From assembly GCF_030408835.1 (NCBI RefSeq), contig NZ_CP047357.1:62001-126000 (forward strand): 64,000 nucleotides of DNA, in the 5' to 3' direction. The notes below the pieces were generated by a model. The model saw only the letters and a program-made list of their open reading frames with translations, did not search any database and was not told where the DNA came from. The DNA comes from Corynebacterium freneyi. Its GTDB lineage: Bacteria > Actinomycetota > Actinomycetes > Mycobacteriales > Mycobacteriaceae. Of this stretch, positions 24,328 to 32,755 are shown in pieces (positions within the stretch are counted from its first letter, which is position 1; every line of letters begins with the position of its first letter). A program made the translations under genes and the position numbers.

Positions 24328-25178
24328 AGACCCCGAGCCTGCGCGACATCCTGCCCGAGATTCCGTGCCCCGCCGACTCGCGGTCGAGGCTGTCGGCGCG
24401 GGGCGTGACGGTCCGCAAGGGTGGGCGCGTCTTGCTTGACGACGTCACCGTCCACGCACCCCGCGGCCGCGTGACGGCTCTCGTCGGGCCCAATGGCGCC
24501 GGCAAATCGACGCTGCTGGCGGCGCTGTCGGGCGACGAGGCACCCGATTCCGGGCGCATCGAACTCGATGGCGCGGATCTTCACGCCGTGCCGATCCGCG
24601 ACCGCGCCCGCCTGCGCGCCGTGCTGCCCCAATCTCATCCGGCGACGGTGCCGTTCACGGCGGGAGAGGTCATCGAATTCGGCCGTTCCCCCTGGGGAGA
24701 GGCGGATCCGGAGCTGCGCCGCCGCGTCATCGACGACTGCGATGTGGCGCATCTGCTCGACCGGCCCGTCACAGTCCTGTCCGGCGGGGAACTCGCCCGC
24801 GTGCACTGCGCCCGCGTGCTGGTCCAGGACACTCCGGTTCTGCTTCTCGACGAACCCACCGCCGCCCTCGACCTGCGCCACGCGGAGGCGATGCTGAGGC
24901 TCATCGGCGCCCGCGCCCGCGAGGGAGTCGCCGTCGTCGTGGTCCTCCACGACCTGGCCGCCGCCGCAGCCCACGCCGACGACATCGTCGTCCTCGACGG
25001 CGGCCGCGTCGTCGCCGCGGGAGCCCCGGCCGACACGTTGACCGCCGACCTCATCGGAGAGGTCTACGGCCTCGACGTGGAAGTCCTCGCCGACTCCGGC
25101 GGCAACCCCGTCATCGTGCCCGCACGCGGACGGCACCCCACGCCGACCGCAACCGAACACCCGAACCACCGACACTGA
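24324..25178 (+). CDS. hmuV: Heme ABC transporter ATPase HmuV
   Basis: 284 aa ABC ATPase: Walker A GPNGAGKST, Q-loop in LRAVLPQSHP, signature LSGGELARVH, Walker B VLLLDEPT and switch His in VVLHDLAAA. It powers heme import by HmuTU. ATG overlaps the hmuU stop. The reverse 11-mer at 24434 encodes LLDDV in a segment where other HmuV proteins vary. Heme oxygenase follows 26 bp later. Confidence 0.93.
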   Translation: MKTPSLRDILPEIPCPADSRSRLSARGVTVRKGGRVLLDDVTVHAPRGRVTALVGPNGAGKSTLLAALSGDEAPDSGRIELDGADLHAVPIRDRARLRAVLPQSHPATVPFTAGEVIEFGRSPWGEADPELRRRVIDDCDVAHLLDRPVTVLSGGELARVHCARVLVQDTPVLLLDEPTAALDLRHAEAMLRLIGARAREGVAVVVVLHDLAAAAAHADDIVVLDGGRVVAAGAPADTLTADLIGEVYGLDVEVLADSGGNPVIVPARGRHPTPTATEHPNHRH

Positions 25179-25204
25179 ACCACCGACACCGAAGGAGGGG
25201 CGAC

Positions 25205-25942
25205 ATGCTCCGGACGACCACCGAACGACTGACCATCCGACTCCGCGAAGCCACCGCCGCCGTCCACGACGACGCCGAAAACTCCGGATTCATGACCGCC
25301 CTCCTCGACGGCGAACTCACCCCCGGCGCCGCCGCCGACCTGGCCGGGCAGCTGTGGTTCATCTACGGCGCGCTCGAGGATTCCGTGCGCGCCGTCGCAG
25401 ACACCCCGGAGGGCGCCGCGATCGCCGACGCACGTCTGGAACGCCATGACGCGCTTGAACGCGACCTGGCGTTCCTGGTCGGGCCGCGGTGGCGTTCGTC
25501 GATCGAGGCGCTGCCGTCGACCGCCGCCTACGTCAACCGCCTTACCGAACTCGGCCGCAACCGCGACGCATCGGCGCTGCTGGCGCACCATTACGTCCGC
25601 TACCTCGGCGACCTGTCCGGCGGGCAGATCATCGCCCGACGGCTCCGCGACCACTACGACATCGACGGCGACGGGGCGAGGTTCTACGACTTCTCCGCCG
25701 TGGGCAAGATCAAGCCCTACCGAGACGCCTACCGCGACCGGCTCGACGCCCTGGACCTCCGCGGCGACGTCCGCGACCGCATCGTCGTCGAAGCCGTGCT
25801 GGCGTTCCGCATGAACACCGCGCTGTTCCGCGAGCTCAACGCACGGCACCTGCCGGCCGGCGCAAACGCGGAGCGAGGAGGTTCGGCCGACGCGGATGCC
25901 CACGCGGTCGGCGATTCCCCGCACCGCCCCCACTCGGCGTAG
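25205..25942 (+). CDS. hmuO: Heme oxygenase HmuO
   Basis: 245 aa; ribosome site GGAGGGG 6 bases before ATG. All-helical heme oxygenase: proximal heme ligand H21 in AAVHDDAE and the distal helix YLGDLSGGQ (133-141) with the catalytic Asp136. It cleaves imported heme to biliverdin, CO and iron in the cytosol. The last 30 residues are a charged extension not needed for activity. Directly downstream of hmuTUV, unlike species where hmuO stands alone, so uptake and degradation are one unit. Confidence 0.95.
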   Translation: MLRTTTERLTIRLREATAAVHDDAENSGFMTALLDGELTPGAAADLAGQLWFIYGALEDSVRAVADTPEGAAIADARLERHDALERDLAFLVGPRWRSSIEALPSTAAYVNRLTELGRNRDASALLAHHYVRYLGDLSGGQIIARRLRDHYDIDGDGARFYDFSAVGKIKPYRDAYRDRLDALDLRGDVRDRIVVEAVLAFRMNTALFRELNARHLPAGANAERGGSADADAHAVGDSPHRPHSA

Positions 25943-25974
25943 TCGCCGGAGCGGGGCCGCCGAGCCGAGTGCGG

Positions 25975-28047
25975 CTACCAGATGGTCACGCGCTCGGCGG
26001 GATCGCGCCACATGCCGTCGCCCGGCTGAACATCGAAGGCGACGTGGAACTCGTCGATGTCGCCGACGATGACGTTGCAGCGGAACTCCGCCGGCGAGTG
26101 CGGGTCGATGGCGAGGTACTGGCGGCTCATCTCCGGGCGGATCGCCGTGCGCCACACCAGCGCCCACGACAGGAACAACCCCCGGTAGGCGGCCGGGTCC
26201 TTCTCCACGGAGGTCTCCCGCCCCTGGTCGGCGAGCCAGCGGCGGTACGCGACGACGGCGATGCCCAGGCCGCCGAGGTCGCCGATGTTTTCGCCGAGCG
26301 TGAACTTGCCGTTGACGCCGACCCCGGTTTCGCCGAGTTCGCGCAGGCCGGTGGGCACGAGGCCGTCGAACTGTTCGACCAGCTTGTCCGTCAACCCCTC
26401 GAACGCGGCGCGGTCGGCGTCGGTCCACCACTGGTTGAGGTTGCCGTGCCCGTCGTACTGCGACCCCTGGTCGTCGAAGCCGTGGCCGATCTCGTGGCCG
26501 ATGACCGCGCCGATCGCCCCGAAGTTCGCGGCGGCGTCGGCGTCCGGGTCGAAAAACGGCGGCTGCAGGATCGCCGCGGGGAACGTGATGTCGTTGACCA
26601 CCGGGTTGTAGAACGCATTGACCGTCTGGGGCGTGGCGAACCACTCGTCGCGGTCGGCCGGCTTGCCCAACTTGGCCACCTCATAGTCGTGGCCGAAGGC
26701 GGACGCGCGGCGGACGTCGTCAAGCAAGGAGCCGGTCAACTCGAGGCCCTCGTAGCTGCGCCACTTGTCGGGGTAGCCGATCTTGGCCTTGAACAGGCCG
26801 AGCTTCTCCAGGGCGCGCTCGCGGGTGGCCGACGTCATCCACTCGAGGTCGGTGATGCGCTCGCGGTACGCCTCGAGGAGGTAGTCGACGAGCTCGAGCA
26901 TCCGTTCCTTGTGCTCCGGCGGGAAGTGCCGGGCGACGTACTCCTTGCCGACCTCCTGGCCCAGCGCCCCCTCGACGAGGCCGACGCCGCGCTTCCAGCG
27001 GGCGCGCAGCTCCTCCGCGCCGGACAGGGTCTTGCCGTAGAACTCGAAGTTCTGCTCGACGAACGCCGCGCCCAGGTACGGCGCTCGCGCCTTGAGCACC
27101 CGCCACAGGGCCCACAGGCGCAGGTCGTCCAGGTCGGCGTCGCGCCACACGCGGGCCAGGTGCTCGAGGTAGGTCGGCTGCATGACGACGATCCGGTCGA
27201 TGTCCGCAGCCTCCTGGCCGCCCGCTTCGGCGCCGACGCCCATCTGCGCGAACCAACGTGCCCACGGGAACCCGGCCGGCAGGTCCGTCAGGGCGGTGAG
27301 GTTGTAGGTGCGCACGGCGTCACGGCTGGCGACGACGTCCCAATGGCCCTCGGCCAGCGTCATCTCGAAGTCGACGATGCGGCGGGCGGCGTCGGGCAGG
27401 TCGTGCAGAGGGAAGGAATCGAGGCCGTCGAAGCCCTCGAAGTCGCCGGCGCAGACCGTGGAATCCTCCAACAGCTGCAGCATCGACTCGACGTGCCCGC
27501 GGTAGGCGGCGAGCGTCTCGGCGTGGGCCTCCTCGCGGTAGTAGGCCTCGTCCGGCAGGCCGAGACCGGCCTGGACCAGGTAGAGCATCGCCTCGTCCGA
27601 CGACGAGTCCTTCTCCACCCAAAACGCCGCCGGGCCGGTCACGCCGATGCGGTCGAGGGCGCCGAGCGCCTCGGCGAGATCGTCGCGATCATCGACGTCG
27701 ATGGCGGCGATGTCGGGCGCCAGGGCATCGATGCCGGCCGCCTCGATCGCGGCTTCGTCCATGAAACCGCCGTAGAGAACGCCGATGCGCGAATCCGCCG
27801 GGGCGTCCTCGACGATCGCGCGGACCGCCTTCTCGGATTCCTCGCGCAGCTTGTGGAACGCGCCGTCGACGGCGCGGTCGGCGGGAATGACGTGCGAGTC
27901 GATCCACGCGCCGTTGACGTGGCGGTACAGGTCGTCGGCGGGGGAGGGCACCGGCTTGGCGGTGGCCCCGGAGTCGGTGGCGGAGGCGGCGGCGGAGGCG
28001 GCGGTCGTGGCGTCGGAGGAACTCGTGGTCACGTTCTCGTCTGTCAT
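25975..28047 (-). CDS. pepO: M13 family zinc metallopeptidase
   Basis: 690 aa, usual length for neprilysin-type M13 enzymes. Zinc motif VIGHEIGHGFD (about 516) and ENIGDLGG (about 584) with the third ligand Glu; NAFYNP substrate-binding strand and C-terminal RCNVIVGDIDEF..F are intact. No signal peptide is visible, as for the cytosolic or non-classically exported actinobacterial members (for example Zmp1-type). It cleaves peptides of limited size. An Ala/Ser-rich tail occupies residues 5-35. Convergent with hmuO, 32 bp apart. The 11-mer at 26715 encodes LLDDV. Confidence 0.92.
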   Translation of the reverse strand: MTDENVTTSSSDATTAASAAASATDSGATAKPVPSPADDLYRHVNGAWIDSHVIPADRAVDGAFHKLREESEKAVRAIVEDAPADSRIGVLYGGFMDEAAIEAAGIDALAPDIAAIDVDDRDDLAEALGALDRIGVTGPAAFWVEKDSSSDEAMLYLVQAGLGLPDEAYYREEAHAETLAAYRGHVESMLQLLEDSTVCAGDFEGFDGLDSFPLHDLPDAARRIVDFEMTLAEGHWDVVASRDAVRTYNLTALTDLPAGFPWARWFAQMGVGAEAGGQEAADIDRIVVMQPTYLEHLARVWRDADLDDLRLWALWRVLKARAPYLGAAFVEQNFEFYGKTLSGAEELRARWKRGVGLVEGALGQEVGKEYVARHFPPEHKERMLELVDYLLEAYRERITDLEWMTSATRERALEKLGLFKAKIGYPDKWRSYEGLELTGSLLDDVRRASAFGHDYEVAKLGKPADRDEWFATPQTVNAFYNPVVNDITFPAAILQPPFFDPDADAAANFGAIGAVIGHEIGHGFDDQGSQYDGHGNLNQWWTDADRAAFEGLTDKLVEQFDGLVPTGLRELGETGVGVNGKFTLGENIGDLGGLGIAVVAYRRWLADQGRETSVEKDPAAYRGLFLSWALVWRTAIRPEMSRQYLAIDPHSPAEFRCNVIVGDIDEFHVAFDVQPGDGMWRDPAERVTIW

Positions 28048-28157
28048 GCGGCCCAGTTTAGGGACGGCCCCGGATCCGGTGCTCGACGACGCCGTGGCCT
28101 TGAGGTTTCCGACGTGAATGGCGCTCGACTGCGGGGGCCCCGTGGCATCATGAGCGG

Positions 28158-28772
28158 ATGGATCACAACCGATTCGGGGCAGGCGGGGGAAGCCGGGGTG
28201 CCGGGCGCATGGTCGCCGTCGTCGGTGCGGTGGCGCTTGCCGCGTCGCTGGCGCCGGTGGCTCTGGCGGCCGGACTGTCCGCGATGAAGGGCGAGGAGGC
28301 GGCGTCGCTTGAGTCGGTGCGCACGGTCGTCCTCGGCGGCGACGCCGCCCCCTTCGCCGCGTCCTTCGACGTTCGCGATGGCGAACCCGACTGCACGCGC
28401 GAGTTTGCGCTGACGATCGGCGCGCACCAGTTCACCTGTGGCGACGTGGTCATCGAAAGCCGATCCGCCGTGGACGTCGAGGACCTGCCGCGCTTCGGCG
28501 CCCGCGCCCTGCGCGCCGCGCTGTTCAGCGACGACCCGGCCCCGGACCTGCGGCCGGCCGAAACCCCGCACGCGCCGGGCCTGATCGCCTGGTCCGGTTC
28601 GCCGGTGGAGGACGTCTACGGCACCGTGTACCGGGTCATCGTGCTCGGCGAGGAGGACGATGACGACGAGGCCGGCGCCTCCGCCATCGTCGCCATCGTG
28701 TCGGGCGGCGGGGACGCTGTCGACGCCGCCGCCGCGACGATCCTCGCCGATGTCCGGGCGGGTGAGGAGTGA
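28158..28772 (+). CDS. Exported protein of unknown function
   Basis: 204 aa with one N-terminal hydrophobic segment (about 17-40), probably a signal peptide or anchor, and a 160-residue outer domain with two Cys (PDCTREF, FTCGDVV) that could form a disulfide. No family recognised. Its stop overlaps the start of the PrsW-like gene, so the two are coupled and may act together. Confidence 0.7.
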   Translation: MDHNRFGAGGGSRGAGRMVAVVGAVALAASLAPVALAAGLSAMKGEEAASLESVRTVVLGGDAAPFAASFDVRDGEPDCTREFALTIGAHQFTCGDVVIESRSAVDVEDLPRFGARALRAALFSDDPAPDLRPAETPHAPGLIAWSGSPVEDVYGTVYRVIVLGEEDDDDEAGASAIVAIVSGGGDAVDAAAATILADVRAGEE

Positions 28773-29689
28773 TGGGTGCGCCGATGAATCCTCCGCCGCA
28801 CGCCGGCAATCGTCATTGGTCGGACGCCGCCCCGAATTCCCGCCCCGGCGCGGTGCCGTCCCGCAACATCTGGGCCTTCCTCGTCATCGTGCCGCTCATC
28901 GCGGCGGGCTTTGCGGCCAACGTGGTGTCGTTGATGGTGTTCGGCCTGATCACTCCCGTGTCGCTGGGATTCGGTGCGGTGGTGTCGGCGGCGGTGATCG
29001 GCCTGGTCTGGTGGTTGCTGTCGCGCAGCGTCCTGTGGCGTCCGGCCGGTGCGTGGCCGTTGCTGGCGTTGGCGTGGGGTGCTGGGGCGTCGTTCGTGTT
29101 CGTCATCTCCGTCGCCGATTCGATGACGACCATCGCGACGGCACTGGGGTGGGAGGCCGCGGAGGCGTCGCTGGCGGGGGCGTGGCCGGAGGAGGTCGGC
29201 AAGTCGTTGGGCATCGCGCTGATCCTCCTGGCTCTGCCGCGCCCGTGGAACCGTCCGTGGGACGGCCTGCTCGTGGGCATCTTCGTGGGGTTGGGTTTCG
29301 AGCTCATCGAAACGATCCAGTACGGCGCCTCCGGAGCGCTCGACGACCCGAACTCCGACGTCGCCGGTCTGCTGGACACGTGGTTGGTCCGTTCGATCTT
29401 CGGCCCCGGCCTGCACGTGTTCTTTTCGGGCGTGGCGGGATTCGGCGTCGGGGTGGCGCTGTTGCATCCGCGCTTGACGACGCCTGCGCGGTGGGCGTTC
29501 GGCCTCGGCGGCCCGGGTGCGGCGTTCGCGATGCATTTCCTGTGGAACTACACGTGGCCGGACGCGTGGGGCGTGTGGTGGTACGCGACGCTATGGGCGC
29601 TGTGTGGTGTGGCGCTGGTCGCGTGCTGGCGTGCGGCGAAGAGGATGGAGAAGGCCTCCCGTCTCGCCGTCGACGGTGCCGGGCGGTAA
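28772..29689 (+). CDS. PrsW-family intramembrane metalloprotease
   Basis: 305 aa, eight or more membrane helices. The family motifs are present: WPEEVGKS (EE..K), FELIET and the paired His of GPGLHVFFSG and FAMHFLWN, which bind the catalytic metal within the membrane. Related proteins cut anti-sigma factors or other single-pass proteins; the target here is not evident. ATG 28772 overlaps the upstream stop (TGATG context) with GAGGAG before it; ATG 28784 is possible. The reverse 11-mer at 29472 encodes LTT. Confidence 0.85.
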   Translation: MGAPMNPPPHAGNRHWSDAAPNSRPGAVPSRNIWAFLVIVPLIAAGFAANVVSLMVFGLITPVSLGFGAVVSAAVIGLVWWLLSRSVLWRPAGAWPLLALAWGAGASFVFVISVADSMTTIATALGWEAAEASLAGAWPEEVGKSLGIALILLALPRPWNRPWDGLLVGIFVGLGFELIETIQYGASGALDDPNSDVAGLLDTWLVRSIFGPGLHVFFSGVAGFGVGVALLHPRLTTPARWAFGLGGPGAAFAMHFLWNYTWPDAWGVWWYATLWALCGVALVACWRAAKRMEKASRLAVDGAGR

Positions 29690-29856
29690 TCACCGGAGAA
29701 TCGGGGTGCATCGGGCGAAAAGGGTCTCCGTAGGCGTCGTCAAGCAGGAATTCCGCTGGTTCAAGCACGAAAACCCCAGTAAAAATACGGTCCGGGGCAT
29801 GTTATTGGTGTTACTCGTGTGACTAGAGAGGCAATTGTGCCGTATGGTGGTGAACC

Positions 29857-31230
29857 ATGAACCTCCGCACCGTGACCTTCCCCGCGTCCCGGCAGCGTTC
29901 GGGGGCACGCTGTGGCCGCGCGAACGCACTCGTCGCCCTCGCCGCCGCCCTGCCCATGGCCCTCGGCCTCGTGACCCCCGCACCCGCCGACGCCTTCACC
30001 GCAACGTCGCCCACCGGCATCGACGTCTCCAAGTGGCAGCGCCCCAACGGCGCCAAGCTCAACTGGGAGCAGGTCGCCGCCTCCGGCGAAAAGTTCGCCT
30101 TCATCAAGGCCACCGACGGAAAGGAAGGCCTGAGCACCTACTTCGCGGAAGACTCCAAGGCCGCCCACGACGCCGGCCTGATCATCGGCAGCTACCACAA
30201 GGCCCACCCGGACCGCGATGCCATCGTCCAGGCCGACGCCTACGCCGAAGCCCTCAAGCTGCAGCCCGCCGACGCCCGTACCCTGCCGCCCGTTCTCGAC
30301 ATCGAGCTCGACGCCGGCATGTCCCCCGCCGCCTTGGAGAAGTGGACGGCGACGTTCCTCCAGCGCGTCGAACTGAAGACCGGCCGCACGCCGATGATCT
30401 ACACCTTCCGCTGGTTCTGGTCCGTCAAGATGGGCGACACCAGCGCCTTCACCGGCTACCCGCTGTGGTTCGCCGCATACCAGAACACGCCGCCGACCAA
30501 CCTGCCCGGCGGCTGGGACGAGCCCCTGTTCTGGCAGCGATCCAGCACCGGCCGCGTGCCCGGCATCAACACCCCGGTCGACCTGAACACCTTCAACGGC
30601 ACGAAGGCCGAGCTCGACGCCCTCGCCGCCGGTGCGGCCCCCGAGGGTGCCGGCGCCACCCGCGACGAAAAGTCCGACGCCGTGAAGACCGGCGAGCGCC
30701 GCGCCGAAACCGAGGAAGACACCGGAGTCGACGCCGATGCCGTGTCCCCGCCGTCCGGCCGCGCCGCGCCGGGTGCGGGCAGCCTCGACACCGCCGGCAT
30801 CTTCGGCGACGACGCCGCCGACGAAGACGACGCCACGACCGGCGGCGACGAGACCGCCGACGTGATCGGCGGCGACGACGCGACCGGGACCGACTCCCCG
30901 GTGGCCACCTCCGAGCTGGTCGACGCGATCATCGAGGCCGTCAAGGCCGGTTCCGCCAACGCCGACTTCAGCGAGAGCATCGCCGCCGTCCGCGACGCCG
31001 CCGACGCCGCCGGCCTGGACCAGGCCCAGATCGACCTCCTGATCGCCTTCCTCGAGCAGGCCATCGGCTCGGGCAACGTCCCCGAGGACCAGCTGGAGGA
31101 GATCGGCGAGACAGCGCCGGCCACCGACGAGGCCGAAGAGATCAACGACGGCAAGACGGATTCGCGCGAGGTCGTCGAGCTGGCCACCTACTCCGACGTG
31201 GTGGCGCTGCTGGCGGGCGCGACCCGCTAG
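29857..31230 (+). CDS. Secreted GH25 lysozyme
   Basis: 457 aa. Signal peptide to about 46 (PADA), then a GH25 muramidase domain (about 52-255): GIDVSKWQ with D56, DIELDAG (148-154) with the catalytic Asp/Glu pair, and IYTFRWFW, FWQRSSTGRVPG. It hydrolyses the MurNAc-GlcNAc bond of peptidoglycan. The remaining 200 residues are an acidic, Ala/Asp-rich region predicted as disordered with a short helical part (SELVDAIIEAVKAGSANADF), possibly a wall-binding or spacer tail. Monocistronic; strong hairpins follow. Confidence 0.9.
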   Translation: MNLRTVTFPASRQRSGARCGRANALVALAAALPMALGLVTPAPADAFTATSPTGIDVSKWQRPNGAKLNWEQVAASGEKFAFIKATDGKEGLSTYFAEDSKAAHDAGLIIGSYHKAHPDRDAIVQADAYAEALKLQPADARTLPPVLDIELDAGMSPAALEKWTATFLQRVELKTGRTPMIYTFRWFWSVKMGDTSAFTGYPLWFAAYQNTPPTNLPGGWDEPLFWQRSSTGRVPGINTPVDLNTFNGTKAELDALAAGAAPEGAGATRDEKSDAVKTGERRAETEEDTGVDADAVSPPSGRAAPGAGSLDTAGIFGDDAADEDDATTGGDETADVIGGDDATGTDSPVATSELVDAIIEAVKAGSANADFSESIAAVRDAADAAGLDQAQIDLLIAFLEQAIGSGNVPEDQLEEIGETAPATDEAEEINDGKTDSREVVELATYSDVVALLAGATR

Positions 31231-31259
31231 TCGGTCGGCGGGCGCGGTCCGAACGCGAT

Positions 31260-31284
31260 GCCCCACCATGTCACGGGGTGGGGC
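31260..31284 (+). terminator. Terminator hairpin after the GH25 gene
   Basis: GCCCCACC (31260-31267) pairs with GGTGGGGC (31277-31284), 30 bp past the stop. No T tract. Two more hairpins follow before the convergent gene: GAGGTCC/GGACCTC at 31351-31372 and the long one at 31399-31438. Confidence 0.6.
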
Positions 31285-31398
31285 GCCCGGCCGCCACGGC
31301 CGTATGCCACCGCCGAATGCCACGGCCTTATACGACGGCCATGCGCCATCGAGGTCCAGGGGAAGGGACCTCGGTCCGGTGCGGCCGAATGAACCCGA

Positions 31399-31438
31399 CG
31401 CGCGGTCGGGGCCCTGGGGAAGGGGCCCCGACCGCGCG
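31399..31438. terminator. 16-bp perfect hairpin between convergent genes
   Basis: CGCGCGGTCGGGGCCC (31399-31414) and its exact complement (31423-31438) enclose the loop TGGGGAAG. The smaller hairpin at 31351-31372 has nearly the same loop (AGGGGAA). With the hairpin at 31260 this fills most of the 300-bp gap 31231-31530, which contains no gene. Likely a two-way terminator. Confidence 0.7.
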
Positions 31439-31530
31439 TCGTCATGTCGGGGGAGTGGTGCCCCGTCGGCGCCGGAAGCACGTCGCGCCCCCGTGCCGGG
31501 CGGGTGTCGCGCCCACGGGGTGCGGGGGCG

Positions 31531-32592
31531 CTACGACCACTTCGTGCCGGGCGCGCGCCACGCGCACAACCGCGGCAGCAGCTCGGCGGGATCCTCCACG
31601 ACGATGAGCGAATCCAGGTGCTTGCGGTGCACCAGGCCCCCGTCGACCAGCGACTCGATGAGGTCCACCAACGGCCCCCAGAACCCGCCCGGCCCGACGA
31701 GGGCCACGGGCTGCTGGTGGATGCCGATGTGCTGGCGGGTCCACACCTCGAAGAACTCCTCCAACGTCCCGGCGCCGCCGGGCAGCGCGACGAAGGCGTC
31801 GCCGAGGGCGTACATGCGGTCCTTGCGCTGGGACATCGTGTCCACCGTCTCCAGGCGGGTCAGGCCGCGATGGGCGATTTCCCGGTCGCGCAGCAACGTC
31901 GGGATCACGCCGGTGACGGCGCCGCCGGCGTCCAACGTGGCGTCGGCGGCGGCGCCCATCAACCCGATCGCCGCACCCCCGTAGACCAATTCGACGCGTT
32001 CGCGGCCCAACGTGCGTCCCAGCTCGACGGCGGCGGCCCGCCACGCCGGGTCGGTGCCGGCGGTGGAACCGGCGAAGACCGTCACGGAGGAGATCACGCG
32101 CGCCGGCGCCCCGTCGCGGAGCCGCGGCAGCGTGTGGTTGGCCAGCATCGGCGCGAGCCGACCGGTCGGCGCATGCGGATCCACCCACCGGATCTCCTCG
32201 ATCTCCGCGCACGGCGACACCTCCGGCGCCCGCCCCAGATACCGCTGGTGATGCCCCACCACGACGCGACCCGGCTCGTTCGCCGCGGCATCGGCGGCGA
32301 CGCCCCATTCGGACAGCTTGTCCGGGTCCAGCTCCGCGCCCAATTCTTCGCGGAACTCCCGGACCACGGTTTCCGCCGGTGCTTCACGACGCCCGCCCCC
32401 ATCCGCGGAGACCACCTCCTCCGGCTTGCCGCCGGGGAGCATGAAACGATCCGTGCCCCTCTTGCGGACGGTGAGGACCCGCCCCCGCTCATCCGTGACG
32501 ACGACCGCCGCGACGAGGATGGGCGGGCGGTCGCCGGCCGAAGCTCCCTCATCCGGGAGACCGTCATGTCCGATGTCGTCGAAAGTGCTCAC
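31531..32592 (-). CDS. Nudix hydrolase fused to LOG-type phosphoribohydrolase
   Basis: 353 aa from GTG 32592. Residues 22-150 are a Nudix domain with LPGGKPEE (52-59) and REFREELGAE (78-87); residues 168-353 are a Rossmann LOG domain with SQRKDRM (254-260) and PGGAGTLEEFFEVWT (271-285), the signatures of nucleoside 5'-monophosphate phosphoribohydrolases. The Nudix box is interrupted by a Gly/Arg-rich insert (about 60-73) which carries the 11-mer variant at 32381. The two activities could act in sequence on a nucleotide, splitting a diphosphate and then releasing the base, as in nucleotide-pool cleaning. One continuous frame, so the fusion is real in this sequence. Confidence 0.85.
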   Translation of the reverse strand: MSTFDDIGHDGLPDEGASAGDRPPILVAAVVVTDERGRVLTVRKRGTDRFMLPGGKPEEVVSADGGGRREAPAETVVREFREELGAELDPDKLSEWGVAADAAANEPGRVVVGHHQRYLGRAPEVSPCAEIEEIRWVDPHAPTGRLAPMLANHTLPRLRDGAPARVISSVTVFAGSTAGTDPAWRAAAVELGRTLGRERVELVYGGAAIGLMGAAADATLDAGGAVTGVIPTLLRDREIAHRGLTRLETVDTMSQRKDRMYALGDAFVALPGGAGTLEEFFEVWTRQHIGIHQQPVALVGPGGFWGPLVDLIESLVDGGLVHRKHLDSLIVVEDPAELLPRLCAWRAPGTKWS

Positions 32593-32710
32593 CGCCCCAT
32601 TGTCCGCGAAATGACGCCGCGCCGCCGCCCGCACCCGACGACCGCGCCGGAAAACGACGGAACCCGGGCACCCCTCCCGAAGGAAGGACACCCGGGTTCA
32701 CCGGCCGGAC

Positions 32711-32747
32711 GGCGGGGACGTGGACGTCGTCACGCAACGTCCCCGCC
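32711..32747 (-). terminator. Hairpin after emb
   Basis: GGCGGGGACGT (32711-32721) pairs with ACGTCCCCGCC (32737-32747), 9 bp from the emb stop. The loop contains CGTCGTCACGC, one base away from the dispersed 11-mer. A second hairpin (AACCCGGG 32661-32668 with CCCGGGTT 32691-32698) lies just beyond. Confidence 0.65.
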
Positions 32748-32755
32748 CGGGAGGA

